In this document: piece by piece, positions 1 through 10,947 of the stretch
How positions within the stretch are numbered: position 1 is the first letter of the stretch
How the letters are laid out: each line of letters starts with the position of its first letter
From: Papilionanthe hookeriana x Papilionanthe teres
Lineage: Eukaryota; Streptophyta; Magnoliopsida; Asparagales; Orchidaceae
Assembly (NCBI GenBank): GCA_022702705.1
Contig: CM040427.1
Location: forward strand, 76,499,283 to 76,563,282
Length of the DNA stretch: 64,000 bases
Reading direction: 5' to 3'
The notes under the pieces: generated by a model
The model's input: only the letters and a program-made list of their open reading frames with translations
The model's database searches: none
Told to the model about the DNA's origin: nothing
Program-made: the position numbers and the translations under genes

Positions 1-838
1 CTATATTTAGTAAATTAATTGATGATGAAATAGAAGTATTTATGGATGATTTCTCTATATTTGGAATGTCATTTGATGCATGCTTGAATCATCTTGAAAA
101 AGTATTAGAAGTATGCGAGAAAACTAACTTAGTTTTAAATTGGGAGAAATGTGAATTTATGGTTGCAGGAGGAATTGTATTAGGACATAAAACTTCAAAA
201 AATGGCATGGAAGTAGACCCTGCAAAAATTCAAGTTATAGCTAAATTACCACCTCCAACTACAGTAAAAGGGGTAAAAAGTTTTCTTGGACATGTTGGAT
301 TCTACAGACGCTACATAAAAGATTTTGCAAAAATTACTAAACCTCTATGCCAACTTTTAGAAAAGGACAAGAAATTTGAATTCACAATTGAATGCTTGAA
401 TGCTTTTGAATTATTAAAAGATAAATTAATCACATCACCTATAACAGTTTCACCTGATTTGGATAAACCATTTGAACTTATGTGTGATGCTAGTGATTAT
501 GCTATAGAAGCGATACTTAGGCAAAGATATGATAAAATTTTTAAAGTCATATACTATGCTAGTAAAACTCTTAATAATGCTGAATTGAATTATACAGTTA
601 CTGAAAATGAGTTATTAGCAATTGTTTATGCCTTTGATAAATTTAGGCCCTATCTAATTGGAAATAAATGTATTGTGCATACTGATCACTCTGCTATTAA
701 ATATTCAATGCAAAAGAAAGATACCAAACCAAGATTAATTAGATGGATATTACTAATGCAAGAATTTGATTTTGAAATCATTAACAAAAAGGAACTCGAT
801 AATCAAATTGCGAGATCATTTATCAAGACTAGAATATA
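1..838 (+). pseudogene. Athila-like pol, copy A: reverse transcriptase C-terminus and RNase H
   Basis: The reading frame enters from outside the window. It shows the RT catalytic F-M-D-D at about 39-50, then the Ty3/gypsy RT thumb and connection (FLGHVGFYRRYIKDF near 280-325). RNase H follows, with LMCDASDYA near 478-504, a TENELLAIVYA helix near 600-632 and HTDHSAIKY near 676-702. In the family this polyprotein copies element RNA to DNA and removes the RNA strand in cytoplasmic particles. The frame breaks near 790-815, where an inserted base moves the integrase part to another frame, so the copy is dead. It closely matches copy B at 31190-32030. Gypsy rather than caulimovirus, because an integrase follows. 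Confidence 0.9.
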
Positions 839-1680
839 ATGAATTATCCGATGCGATAATGAAATTACTTGACAGATTTCTTGGCGAACATTTATATATT
901 ATTAATGAGTGGAAAATACCATGGTATGTCGACATAGTAAATTATATTGTAAGTGATATTTTACCACCTATGTTAACTTTGCAACAACAGAAAAAATTCA
1001 TTCATGATGCTAAAACATATTTTTGGAATGAACCATATTTATATAAGCAATGTAAGGACCTTAAAATTAGAAGATGCGTGCCATTTGAAGAAACAAAACA
1101 AATCATTCAGAAATGTCATAATTCTGATTTTGGAGGACATTTTGGAACAGATAAAACTGCTTATAAAATTTTACAATCTGGATTTTATTGGCCTACTCTT
1201 TTTAGAGATGTTTATAGATATATCAAAACTTGCGATAGATGCCAACGAGTAGGAAATATATCTAGAAGAAATGAAATGCCTCTAAATTTTATAGTAGAAG
1301 TTGAGATTTTTGATGTTTGGGGATTAGATTTTATGGGACCATTTGTTCCTTCATTTGGAAACTCATATATATTAGTTGCTGTTGATTATGTTTCTAAATG
1401 GATTGAAGCACAAGCTTTATCTCGATGTGACGCTAAGAGTGTTTCAAAGTTTCTAATGAAAAATATTTCTACTAGATTTGGAATGCCAAGAGTGATTATC
1501 ACTGACGAAGGTTCTCATTTTAGAAATAAATATATTCACAAACTAGTAGAAAAATTTAACATTATTCATAAAATATCAACTGCTTATCATCCACAAACCA
1601 ATGGATTAGCTGAAGTTTCTAATCGAGAGATTAAACATATTTTAGAAAAGTCTGCAAACCCTAATAGATTGGATTGGTCT
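812..1680 (+). pseudogene. Athila-like integrase, N-terminal and core part (copy A)
   Basis: This continues pol in a different frame after the frameshift near 800. The HHCC zinc finger is visible (GGHFGTDKTAY near 1133-1165; CDRCQR near 1231-1248). The catalytic core has WGLDFMGPF near 1318-1344, IITDEGSHF near 1495-1521 and GLAEVSNRE near 1603-1629, so the D, D and E positions are all present. In the family the enzyme inserts the cDNA into chromosomes. The frame runs to 1680 and is then cut by a solo LTR; it resumes at 10187. Removing the insert and one duplicated target restores the frame across the join, so the insertion came after this copy was placed. Confidence 0.9.
1675..1680. repeat. 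Left target-site duplication of the 8.5-kb solo LTR
   Basis: The six bases tggtct at 1675-1680 recur at 10187-10192, flanking the inserted LTR inside the integrase frame. Five bases is the usual Ty3/gypsy duplication size. If tggtc is the true duplication, the LTR begins one base earlier, at 1680. Confidence 0.75.
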
Positions 1681-1886
1681 CGTGGCGATGAAAAATAATA
1701 ACGATTTTGGTGTTTCGTTGTTGGATGAGGTCATGTCATCGCCATCCATTTCTGTATCATGTCAATGTCAAGGAGTCGCCATCTAATATTAGTCTAGTTT
1801 TATTTATATAAATCCCTTGAAGGATTCAGAGAATTTTTAGGACTAATAGTAGAAAAGGATGTTTATGATAATTCTTATATGAGGAT

Positions 1887-2028
1887 ATTCCAGAATAACA
1901 TATTCTAGAATTTTTATATTAAGAAAATCGTGGTAAACCAGAGATTTCTATTTCGAGTTCTTTTAGATCTCCTATAGAGGTAAGCCTCTATAGTTAATTA
2001 CATCTTAAACAATTTTCAATTGTTTAAG
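1887..2028 (-). promoter_or_regulatory. Three consecutive stem-loops near the LTR 3' end
   Basis: Stem 1 is 1887-1897 with 1901-1911 (11 pairs, one wobble, loop aca). Stem 2 is 1972-1980 with 1985-1993 (9 perfect pairs, loop taag). Stem 3 is 2004-2014 with 2018-2028 (11 perfect pairs, loop ttc). Stems 2 and 3 match stems at 35204-35259, 62702-62757 and 26156-26210 in position, but differ in sequence in ways that keep pairing. Stem 1 has a different sequence from its counterparts. The function is unknown; this part of the LTR would lie in the transcribed leader. Confidence 0.6.
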
Positions 2029-2129
2029 AAAACTTCTGATTAATGTTAATCATTTGCTTTCTAAGATTTTATTTTAAGGAGAGATGTACCCACTATCACT
2101 CCCGAATGTCGTTATATCATGTTATTGAA

Positions 2130-2460
2130 TACTTTAGGTATTATGTCTAACCTAAAGGTTCTGGTTTTGTTGTCAATGTTTTATATTTGTTGAAAAGTTT
2201 TAGGTTATATGTCTAACCTAAAAGTTTTGGTTTTGTTTTTTTTTGTCAAAAGTTTCAGGTTATATATCTAACCTAAAAGTTTTGGTTTTGTTTTTGTTGT
2301 CAAAAGTTTCAGGTTATATGTCTAACCTAAAAGTTTTGGTTTTGTTTTTATTGTCAAAAGTTTCAGGTTATATGTCTAACCTAAAAGTTTTGGTTTTATT
2401 TTTGTTGTCAAAAGTTTCAGGTTATATGTCTAACCTAAAAGTTTTGGTTTTATTTTTTGT
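2130..2460. repeat. Tandem array, 54-bp unit, about six copies
   Basis: The word AGGTTATATGTCTAACCT, itself an inverted repeat, recurs at 2202, 2257, 2311, 2365 and 2419 with 54-55 bp spacing; a diverged first copy lies near 2137. Because 54 is a multiple of three, the array creates an open frame encoding an 18-residue repeat (2243-2494). I take that frame as accidental. Confidence 0.9.
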
Positions 2461-2683
2461 TCGCCTAGAATGTCGTCCTGCAAAACAGAGTTAGTACATC
2501 CTATAACATGTGAAGAAAATCTAAGCGAAATTTCTCGTTTTCACCCTGTAAAGGAAACATTGTCAGAAATAATATCATAGAATATTTGGATATGTCTTAG
2601 ATGTCAGTTTATGTCGAATTATTTTGAAATGTCAATTTTTTTGTTAATTATGTTAGTTTTGGTTTTAAAATATTAAATTTATT

Positions 2684-3230
2684 AACTTGAGTTCATGGCT
2701 GTCTGAACTCTAAATTAAAAAGGTTTGGAATTAGATTCAATATTGATTGAATTAACTTGGGTTCATGTTTGGTTGAACCTAAGTTAGATTTAATGTTAAT
2801 TGAATCTATTTAACTTGAGTTCATGTCTGTTCGAACTTAATTTAAAAGGTTTGAAATTAGATTCAATATTGATTGAATTAACTTGGGTTCATGTCTGGTT
2901 GAACCTAAGTTAGATTCAATGTTGATTGAATCTATTTAACTTGAGTTCATGTCTGTTTGAACTTAAGTTAAAAGGTTTGAAATTAGATTCGATATTGATT
3001 GAATTGACTTGGGTTTATGTCCGGTTGAACCTAAGTTAGATTCAATGTTGATTGAATCTATTTAACTTGAGTTCATGTCTGTTTGAACTTAAGTTAAAAG
3101 GTTTGAAATTAGATTCAATATTGATTGAATTGACTTGGGTTCATGTCTGGTTGAACCTAAGTTAGATTCAATGTTGATTGAATCTATTTAACTTGAGTTT
3201 ATGTCTGTTAAAAGGTTTGGTTTAGAATAG
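2684..3230. repeat. Tandem array, 126-bp unit made of two related halves
   Basis: AACTTGAGTT starts at 2684, 2812, 2938, 3064 and 3190, giving spacings of 128, 126, 126 and 126 bp. Each unit has two related halves of about 63 bp: AACTTGAGTTCATGTCTG and ACTTGGGTTCATGTCTGG, each followed by an inverted GAAC block. The array sits in the solo LTR between the 54-bp and 82-bp arrays. Confidence 0.9.
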
Positions 3231-3404
3231 ATTTAATTAAGTTTTAAGTCTTGTTTAAATAGGACTTAAAGGTTAATCAAGTCTAATAAATTAGACTCGA
3301 TTAGATTTGCAGACCATCTAAGTCCCTTTTACGTAAGACTTAAGTTTTAATTAAGTCTATTTCAAGTTAGACCTAGACTTATAATTGAACTTAAGTTTAG
3401 TTCA

Positions 3405-4310
3405 GTTTAGGTTAGGTTCAATATGGGTTGAACCTAAGGTTTCAAGTTAAGTTAGGTTCGATGTGGGTTGAACCTAAGGATTAGGTTAACTTGAGTTCAA
3501 GTTAGGTTGGACTCAAGTTATGTTTAGTTTAGGTTAGGTTCAATGTGGGTTGAACCTAAGGTTTAGGTTAACTTGAGTTCAAGTTAGGTTAGACTCAAGT
3601 TATGTTTAGGTTTAGGTTAGGTTAACTTGAGTTCAAGTTAGATTGGACTCAAGTTAGGTTAGGTTTAAGTTAGGTTCAATGTGGGTTGAACCTAAGGTTT
3701 AGGTTAACTTGAGTTCAAGTTAGATTGGACTCAAGTTAGGTTTAGTTTAGGTTAGGTTCAATGTGGGTTGAACCTAAGGTTTAGGTTAACTTGAGTTCAA
3801 GTTAGGTTGGACTCAAGTTATGTTTAGGTTTAGGTTAGGTTAACTTGAGTTCAAGTTAGATTGGACTCAAGTTAGGTTAGGTTTAAGTTAGGTTCAATGT
3901 GGGTTGAACCTAAGGTTTAGGTTAACTTGAGTTCAAGTTAGGTTGGACTCAAGTTAGATTAGATTTAAGTTAGGTTCAATGTGGGTTGAACCTAAGGTTT
4001 AGGTTAACTTGAGTTCAAGTTAGATTGGACTCAAGTTGTGTTTAGGTTTAAGTTAGGTTCAATGTGTGTTAAACCTATGGTTTAGGTTAACTTGAGTTCA
4101 AGTTAGATTGGACTCAAGTTGTGTTAGGTTTAGGTTAGGTTCAATGTGGGTTGAACCTAAGGTTTAGGTTAACTTGAGTTCAAGTTAGGTTGGACTCAAG
4201 TTGTGTTTAGGTTTAAGTTAGGTTCAATGTGGGTTGAACCTAAGGTTTAGGTTAACTTGAGTTCAAGTTAGATTGGACTCAAGTTAGGTTTAAGTTTAGG
4301 TTATGTTGGA
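3405..4310. repeat. Tandem array, about 82-bp unit
   Basis: GTTCAATGTGGGTTGAACC, an inverted repeat, recurs at about 3538, 3674, 3756, 3892, 3974, 4056, 4138 and 4222. Most spacings are 82-84 bp. Two are about 136 bp and hold an extra partial unit. The linking word is AACTTGAGTTCAAGTT, also self-complementary. Confidence 0.9.
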
Positions 4311-4319
4311 CTTGGACTA

Positions 4320-5525
4320 AAGGTTGGATTTGGGCTTAATTAAACCTTAGTTGATTAAGGTTTAATAATTAATTAAGTCTAATGTAGTAGACTTAATTTG
4401 TGTATGATTAAGTCTTACTTAGTTAAGACATAATAGTCTTAATGAGTTAGACTTAATTATGGTTTATGTTTGATTACACCATAGTTAGTTAAGGTCTAAT
4501 GGTTTAATTAGGTCTAATGGGTTAGACCTAATTAGGGTTTAAGTTTGATTGAACCTTAGTTATTTAAGGTGTAATAGTTTAATTAAGGTTAATGGGTTAT
4601 ACCTAATTAGGGTTTAAGTTTGATTAAACCTTAGTTAGTTAAGGTCTAATGGTTTAATTAGGTCTAATGGGTTAGACTCTAATTGGAGTTTAAGTTTGAT
4701 TAAACCTTTGTTAGTTAAGGTCTAATGGTTTAATTAGGTCAAATGGGTTAGATCTAATTAGGGTTTACGTTTGATTAAACCTTAGTTAGTTAAGGTCTAA
4801 TGGTTTAATTAGGTCTAATGGGTTAGACCTAATTAGAGTTTAAGTTTGATTAAACCTTAGTTAGTTAAGGTCCAATGGTTTAATTAGGTCTAATGGGTTA
4901 GACTTAATTAGGGTTTAAGTTTGATTAAACCTTAGTTAGTTAAGGTGCTAATGGTTTAATTGAGGTCTAATGGGTTAGACCTAATTAGGGTTTAAGTTTG
5001 ATTAAACCATAGTTAGTTAAGGTCTAATGGTTTAATTAGGTCTAATGGGTTAGACCTAATTAGGATTTAAGTTTGATTAAACCTTAGTTAGTTAAGGTCT
5101 AATGGTTTAATTAGGTCTAAAGACCTAATTAGGGTCTAAGTTTGATTAAACCTTAGTTAGTTAAGGTCTAATGGTTTAATTAGGTCTAATGGGTTAGACC
5201 TAATTAGGGTTTAAGTTTGATTAAACCTTAGTTAGTTAAGGTCTAATGGTTTAATTAGGTCTAATGTGTTAGACCTAATTAGGGTTTAAGTTTGATTAAA
5301 CCTTAGTTAGTTAAGGTCTAATGGTTTAATTAGGTCTAATGGGTTAGACCTAATTAGGGTTTAAGTTTGATTAAACCTTAGTTTGTTAAGGTCTAATGGT
5401 TTAATTAGGTCTAATGGGTTAGACCTAATTAGTGTTTAAGATTGTTTAAACCTTAGTTAGTTAAGGTCTAATGGTTTAATTAGGTCTAATGATTTAGACC
5501 TAATTAGGGTTTAAGTTTGTTTAAA
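4320..5525. repeat. Tandem array, 75-bp unit, about sixteen copies
   Basis: The CTTAGTTAGTTAAGG block repeats every 75 bp (for example 5152, 5227, 5302). One unit near 5120 is shortened by a small deletion. Units contain GGTCTAATGGGTTAGACC, another inverted repeat. Homogeneity is high in 4700-5450 and lower at the edges, as expected for unequal crossing-over. Confidence 0.9.
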
Positions 5526-6620
5526 CCTAATATGTAAGAAGGTTAATTAAGTTTAATATATCTTTAAACTTAATTAAATGTTTCGTTTTGATTAATTAAG
5601 TTTAATATGTTCTTAAACTTAATTAAAAGTGTTGATTTTTTTTGTATTTACACCTAATTTAGGTAAGGTTTAATGGGTTAATTAAGTTTATTATGTCTTT
5701 AAACTTAATTAAAAGGTTTAATTTTGATTAATTAAGTTTAATGTGTCTTTAAACTTAATTAAGATTTAATTTTTATATTAAACCTTATTTAAGTAAGGTT
5801 TAATGAATTAATTAAGTTTATTATGTCTTTAAACTTAATTAAAATGTTTGATTTTGTTTAATTAAGTTTAATGTGTCTTTAAGCTAAATTAAGATTTAAT
5901 TTTTATTATTAAACCTAATTTAAGTAAGGTTTAATGAATTAATTAAGTTTATTATGTCTTTAAGCTTAATTAAAATATTTGATTTTGTTTAATTAAGTTC
6001 AATGTGTCTTTAAACTTAATTAAGATTTTATTTTTTATATTAAACCTAATTTAAATAAGGTTTAATGAGTTAATTAAGTTTATTATGTCTTTAAACTTAA
6101 TTAAAATGTTTGATTTTGTTTAATTAAGTTTAATGTGTCTTTAAACTTAATTAAGATTTAATTTTTATATTAAACCTAATTTAAGTAAGGTTTAATGAGT
6201 TAATTATGTTTATTATGTCTTTAAACTTAATTAAAAGGTTTAATTTTAATTAATTAAGTTTAATGTGTCTTTAAACTTAATTAAGATTTAATTTTTATAT
6301 TAAACCTAATTTAAGTTTATTATGTCTTTAAACTTAATTAAAAGGTTTAATTTTGATTAATTAAGTTTAATATGTCTTTAAACTTAATTAAGATTTAATT
6401 TTTATATTAAACCTAATTTAAGTAAGGTTTAATGGGTTAATTAAGTTTATTATGTCTATAAACTTAATTAAAAGGTTTAATTTTGATTAATTAAGTTTAA
6501 TATGTCTTTAAACTTAATTAAGATTTAATTTTTATAGTAAACCTAATTTAAGTAAGGTTTAATGGGTTAATTAAGTTTATTATGTCTTTAAACTTAATTA
6601 AAAGGTTTAATTATTATTTT
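5526..6620. repeat. Tandem array, about 130-bp unit, about eight copies
   Basis: AACCTAATTTAAG-type blocks recur near 5781, 5912, 6043, 6174, 6303, 6409 and 6539, at about 130 bp with one short unit. Each unit has two half-units built on AAGTTTAATATGTC followed by TTTAAACTTAATTAA. It is extremely AT-rich and full of inverted words. Confidence 0.9.
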
Positions 6621-7608
6621 AAATTTAGTTAAGTCTAATTTGGTCATTTTAGACTTAAGTGAAATTTATTATTAGTCTATCATAGACTAAAACCTCAAAC
6701 TTTGATTGTTGATGAAAATAGGTTAAATTTATAAGGGGGTATTTTTAGGGTTAAAATTATTTATTTAATAAAGGATTTTAACCCTAAATTTCAAAATACC
6801 ATTCAAAATGATTTTTAAGACTTAGAAATAATTTTCTTAGGGTTATTGTGCTAGTTACCCTATCATTTCTAGCCATTTGCATTTTTATTTTTCTTAATTT
6901 TCAATTTTTATAATTATTAATTGAAATAATTATAAAGAGACTTGAAAATTAAAGAAAAGTGTCCTAGGCATGTTTTACTGTCCCGGGAAAAATTATGACA
7001 GTTCCTAAAAACATAAAGATAAATGCCTCAAAGTTTCATAATTTTTTGATTTATAAATAATTTTTAATAATTAAAATACTCCGAGAGTATTTAATTAATT
7101 AAAAATTAAATACTGAGAATAAAATTATGATTTTGGTCTCATACTTTTCTACTCTTCAAGAGCTTTCCGGAGGTATTTTTATTTTATTTTTATAACCTCT
7201 GGATCAAAAGATATGGATTTTTGAAGTTTTTAAGGTTTTAAGGGATTTTTATTAAATCCCGCCGCCAAACTCACCGCCGTTCGATGCGTGTCCTCGTACG
7301 CGTCGAGCGAGCAGGAGGATCCGCTGTGGGCGGCCGATCAGTGGACACCGTGGGGAGAGATCAACGCCGTCGATTCCTAAAGCGCGGTATCGGACGGCGG
7401 AGAAAATTCGGCCAAAAATTCGAAAATTCTCGAACCATTAAACTTCAAACATCAATATCTCACTCATTTATTGATGAAATTGAGTGATTTTTTTTTAAAT
7501 GATCATCTGGATGAGAAGTATCCATCCATATGGTGATGATACACTTCTGAACTAGTATAACACATGATATGTCAAAAATACGATTTATTTTGTAAAGAAA
7601 AATTCCAT

Positions 7609-7611
7609 ACC
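7609..7611 (-). promoter_or_regulatory. Candidate splice donor in LTR leader
   Basis: The minus strand reads GGCAAAG then GTATGGAA, a good plant 5' splice site. The aligned LTR at 39501-39503 reads AAGCAAAG/GTATGAATC, and the LTR at 22084 reads CCAAG/GTAAGG. The donor is kept 312-424 bp downstream of the TATA box in all three copies. Confidence 0.5.
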
Positions 7612-7922
7612 TTTGCCACAAGCAAATCAAGCTTATCAGACCTTATGGTTGCCTTCTAGGACTCCAATGGAAGGTTATTACTGCAGCAATTTGATCCAGA
7701 AGTCGGGCTTGGGGAGGAATTTTGAAGAAGTGCCTAAATTGGGGTTGTTTTTGAAATTTGGTCAAATTGGCTCAAATAGGCTCAAACTATGGCTTGGATT
7801 TGATCCTAAAAGATTGTTGGGACTCTTAGGAAGACTTTTTATGTTGGGAGCAGGTGGATTTGGGCAGTCTATAGTTCTCCCTAATTTTTTTCTTCTTCTT
7901 GCTAGGTTCGGCCATGGGGTCT

Positions 7923-7931
7923 TATTTATAG
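7923..7931 (-). promoter_or_regulatory. TATA box of the Ogre-like LTR
   Basis: The minus strand reads CTATAAATA, a canonical plant TATA box. The equivalent places in the other LTRs read CTATTTAA (21653-21660 on +, 39921-39928 on -). It would put the transcription start about 30 bp downstream, leaving a U3 of about 2.2 kb from the LTR start. Confidence 0.55.
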
Positions 7932-8859
7932 CAAGGGGAGGTTATGGCTTAACTTAGGATGTTCTAGGGGAGTAGTTACCTCCTCTATCAGCCTATTGGG
8001 TGAAGGAATTGGCTGAAGATAGGCATTGATGCTTCTCCCTAAGTTTTCCATGATGATCTCCATTATTTTGTCTCCGACCCATCGGCTGCATGTAAGAGGT
8101 GCATGGTGAGCTGCCTCTACTCTTCTTAGGGAGCTTACACCTCATCTCTTAAGCTTGGAAAATGGTGACACACAAGCTCATCCCTCATCATTGCTTCTAA
8201 CCATGGTAAGGGGGTTTCATGCATGATTTTCCTTCCATTGGGTGGCTTGGGAGGTGGGAGGTGAGGCCTCATGTTGGCCGGCCACCTCATGGCTAAATGA
8301 TGCTTAGGGTGAAGGAGAGAGTGACACCTCAACCCATGCATCATGATGGGTATTAACCCATGGCTAAGTGGTCTTAATGTGGGTTTAATTATGTGTTAAT
8401 TAAGCCTTAAGATGAATTTAGCCTAATTAATTATGAGAATGTTATATGTCATTTCATTTCTTTTTAATTTCCCATTCTAATTAATTATTTTATTAATTAA
8501 AATTTTAGGAAAATATTTTATTAATCAATTTATTAATTGAAAATAATTTCAATTTAATTAATTGATTAATTTTATCATTTTTTTCATTTTATGATTTTAA
8601 TTTAATTTTCATTTTAATTAATTATGTCATTTAATTAAAATATTGAAAATTAAATCATTAATCCTTTTAATTAATCAAAATAATTTTGAAATTAATTATT
8701 TGATTAATTTTGTTATTTTTATTTCATTTTTATCTCTTTTAATCAAAATAGATAGGTGTTGACCAATTTTGACCTGGGTTGACCCAAGTCAGCCCAAATT
8801 GATCAATTTAATTTTAAAATGTCCAGTACTTGTGATTTTGTCATTGTGCAGCTTTAAAT

Positions 8860-10159
8860 GTGTCATTGGGTGAAAGGGTTGATTTATGGCTCAACAGGAT
8901 TGGTCATTGGGTCTGGTTTGACCAATTTGACCAATGTTGACTTTTTAGGTCATAAAGTTGACCTATGGGGTCAACAGGGTAAGTCATTAGGTCTGGTTTG
9001 ACCAATTTGACCAAAGTTAACTTTTTAGGTCAAAATGTTGACCTATGGGGTCAACAGGGTAAGTCATTGGGTCTGGTTCGACCATTTTGACCAATGTTGA
9101 CTTTTTAGGTCATAAGGTTGACCTATGGGGTCAACAGGGTAGGTCATTAGGTCTGGTTGGACCAGTTTGACCAAAGTTGACTTTTTAGGTCATAAGGTTA
9201 ACCTATGGGGTCAACAGAGTTGGTCATTGGGTCTAATTTGATCATTTTGACCAAAGTTGACTTTTTAGGTCAAAAGGGTGACCTATGGGGTCAACAGGGT
9301 TGGTCACTGGGTCTGGTTTGACCAATTTGATCAAAGTTGACTTTTTAGGTCATAAGGTTGACCTATGGGGTCAATAGGGTAGGTCATTAGGTCTGGTTCG
9401 ACCATTTTGACCAAAGTTAACTTTTTAGGTCATAAGTTTGACCTATGGGGTCAAAAGGGTAGGTCATTAGGTCTGGTTTGACCAATTTGACCAATGTTGA
9501 CTTTTTAGGTCAAAAGTTGACCTATGGGGTCAATAGGGTTGGTCATTGGGTCTGTTTTGACCAATTTGACCAAAGTTGACTTTTTAGGTCATAAGGTTAA
9601 CCTATGGGGTCAACAGGGTTGGTCATTGGGTCTGGTTTGACCATTTTGACCAAAGTTGACTTTTTAGGTCAAAAGGGTGACCTATGGGGTCAACAGGGTT
9701 GGTCATTGGGTCTAGTTTGACCATTTTGACCAATGTTGACTTTTTAGGTCAAAAGGTTGACCTATGGGGTCAACAGGGTTGGTCATTAGGTCTGGTTTGA
9801 CCAATTTGAGCAAAGTTGACTTTTTATGTCATAAGGTTGACCTATGGGGTCAACAGGGTTGGTCATTGGGTCTGGTTTCACCAATTTGACCAAAGTTGAC
9901 TTTTTAGGTCAAAAGGTTGACATATGGGGTCAACAGGGTTAGTCACTGGATCTGGTTTGACTATTTTGACCAAAGTTGACTTTTTAGGTCAAAAGGGTGA
10001 CCTATGGGGTCAACAGGGTGGGTCATTAGGTCTGGTTTGACCAATTTGACCAAAGTTGACTTTTTAGGTCATAAGGTTGACCTATGAGGTAAACAGGGTT
10101 GGTCACTGGGTCTGGTTTGATCAATTTGACCAAAGTTGACTTTTTAGGTCATAAGGTTA
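8860..10159. repeat. 80-bp tandem array dense in TTGAC (W-box) cores
   Basis: CTTTTTAGGTCA recurs at 8941, 9021, 9101, 9181, 9261, 9341, 9421, 9501 and onward to 10140, with exact 80-bp spacing (one 79). Each unit has about five TTGAC cores counting both strands, including TTTGACC, GTTGACT and GGTCAAC. TTGAC[CT] is the core bound by plant WRKY factors. The array starts about 25 bp inside the LTR 5' end on the element strand, which is the U3 enhancer position. The other LTRs here lack it. Confidence 0.9.
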
Positions 10160-10184
10160 TTGACTCATTGTAAAATGAGGTCAA
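10160..10184 (-). repeat. LTR-terminal hairpin
   Basis: TTGACTCAT at 10160-10168 pairs with ATGAGGTCAA at 10175-10184 with one bulged base. The same hairpin marks the LTR starts at 19447-19465 and 42273-42293. Confidence 0.6.
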
Positions 10185-10186
10185 CA

Positions 10187-10669
10187 TGGTCTATAAGATT
10201 AGACACTGCATTATGGGCATACAGGACTGCTTATAAAACTCCGATTGGAATGACTCCATACAGGCTTATTTATGGAAATACTTGCCACTTACCAGTTGAA
10301 TTAGACCATAAAGCTTATTGGGTAATTAAAGAATTTAATTACAATTTGAAAGAACCTTGTGAGAAAATATTATTGCAATTGAATGAATTAGATGAATTAA
10401 GAAATGAATCTTATCATAATGATAGAATTTATGAAGAAAAAATGAAATTATGGCATGATCGGAAGATTAACCTGAAGAATTTTGAGCCAGGACAAGAAGT
10501 TTTGCTTTATAATACAAGATTAAAATTATTTTGTGGGAAATTAAAATCTCGATGGTTAGGGCCTTTCACTATAACTCAAATATTTTCATATGGAACTATA
10601 GAAATTGAAGATCCAAAACTCGGGCATAGATTTAAAGTAAACGGATCACGGATTAAAATCTTATTTTGA
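10187..10669 (+). pseudogene. Athila-like integrase C-terminal part (copy A)
   Basis: This is the remainder of the integrase split at 1680. It begins after the right copy of tggtct and reads [19 protein letters not shown], then the C-terminal domain with [16 protein letters not shown] and SRWLGPFTI near 10480-10575, and ends at 10669. The last residues differ from copy B because of a frameshift near 10650: copy B continues to a QPDY end. Open frame 10160-10669 borrows its first codons from the LTR. Confidence 0.88.
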
Positions 10670-10947
10670 AGGAATTAGACCAAATTTTAAAGAGGTTTTA
10701 ATGCTCAGTCAACCTGATTACTAATTAAATTAGATCGGGCTGACGACGTTAAACCAAGCGCTTTATGGGAGGCAACGCATAGTAGTTATTAATTATGATC
10801 TATTTTAGTTATTAAAAAAAATTAAAATTAATTAAAATATAGAATGAAATCTACTCATTTTACTTTTTAGAATCATCACAAATTTGAATCTATATGAAGA
10901 AATCAGAAAATATTCGAACAAGAGCGAAAAATTGGGCAATTTACCAA
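10670..10947 (+). other. Post-pol spacer with conserved motif
   Basis: Just after pol, GGGCTGACGACGTTAAACC and an AAGCGCTTTATGGGAGGCAA block lie at about 10737-10786. The block recurs at 33402-33442 and, changed, at 17283-17325. I recall similar wording after pol in many plant Athila-type elements; its role is not known to me. The rest is AT-rich without a gene. Confidence 0.6.

Larger units (their letters stand above)
6621..8860 (-). other. Non-repetitive core of the 8.5-kb LTR
   Basis: This block aligns in order with the middle of the other two complete LTRs. It has a GC-rich patch at 7260-7400, the splice donor at 7609-7611, the TATA box at 7923-7931, and further moderately GC-rich sequence to about 8340. 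An AT-rich stretch follows at 8390-8750. Open frames here (7284-7487, 7613-7957, 8135-8344) have no recognisable family and are not conserved as protein, so I do not call genes. Confidence 0.65.
1681..10186 (-). mobile_element. Giant (8.5 kb) solo LTR of an Ogre/Tat-like retrotransposon
   Basis: The insert lies between copies of tggtct in copy A integrase. On the minus strand it begins TGTTGACCTCATTTT, as the LTRs at 19442 and 42297 do. Near its other end it shares the CTATAG and CTTAAA stem-loop region with those LTRs. It also shares the middle block with a TATA box and splice donor. No primer binding site, gag or pol occurs inside, so it is a solo LTR, presumably left by recombination between two LTRs. 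The terminal bases at the 1681 end (...CGCCACG or CGA on the element strand) deviate from the usual CA. About 5.7 kb of the 8.5 kb is tandem arrays, annotated separately. An LTR of 8.5 kb is very long even for Ogre. Confidence 0.8.

Noticed and set aside
1..1680. Integrated pararetrovirus (RT plus RNase H)
   Set aside because: A complete integrase zinc finger and D, D, E core follow in pol order, which caulimovirids lack.
2243..2494. Open frame with an 18-residue repeat
   Set aside because: It follows from a 54-bp tandem array whose period is divisible by three; no start context or homolog supports a protein.
8860..10159. Regular direct repeats resembling a CRISPR array
   Set aside because: Units abut with no unique spacers, the host is a plant, and no cas genes are present.
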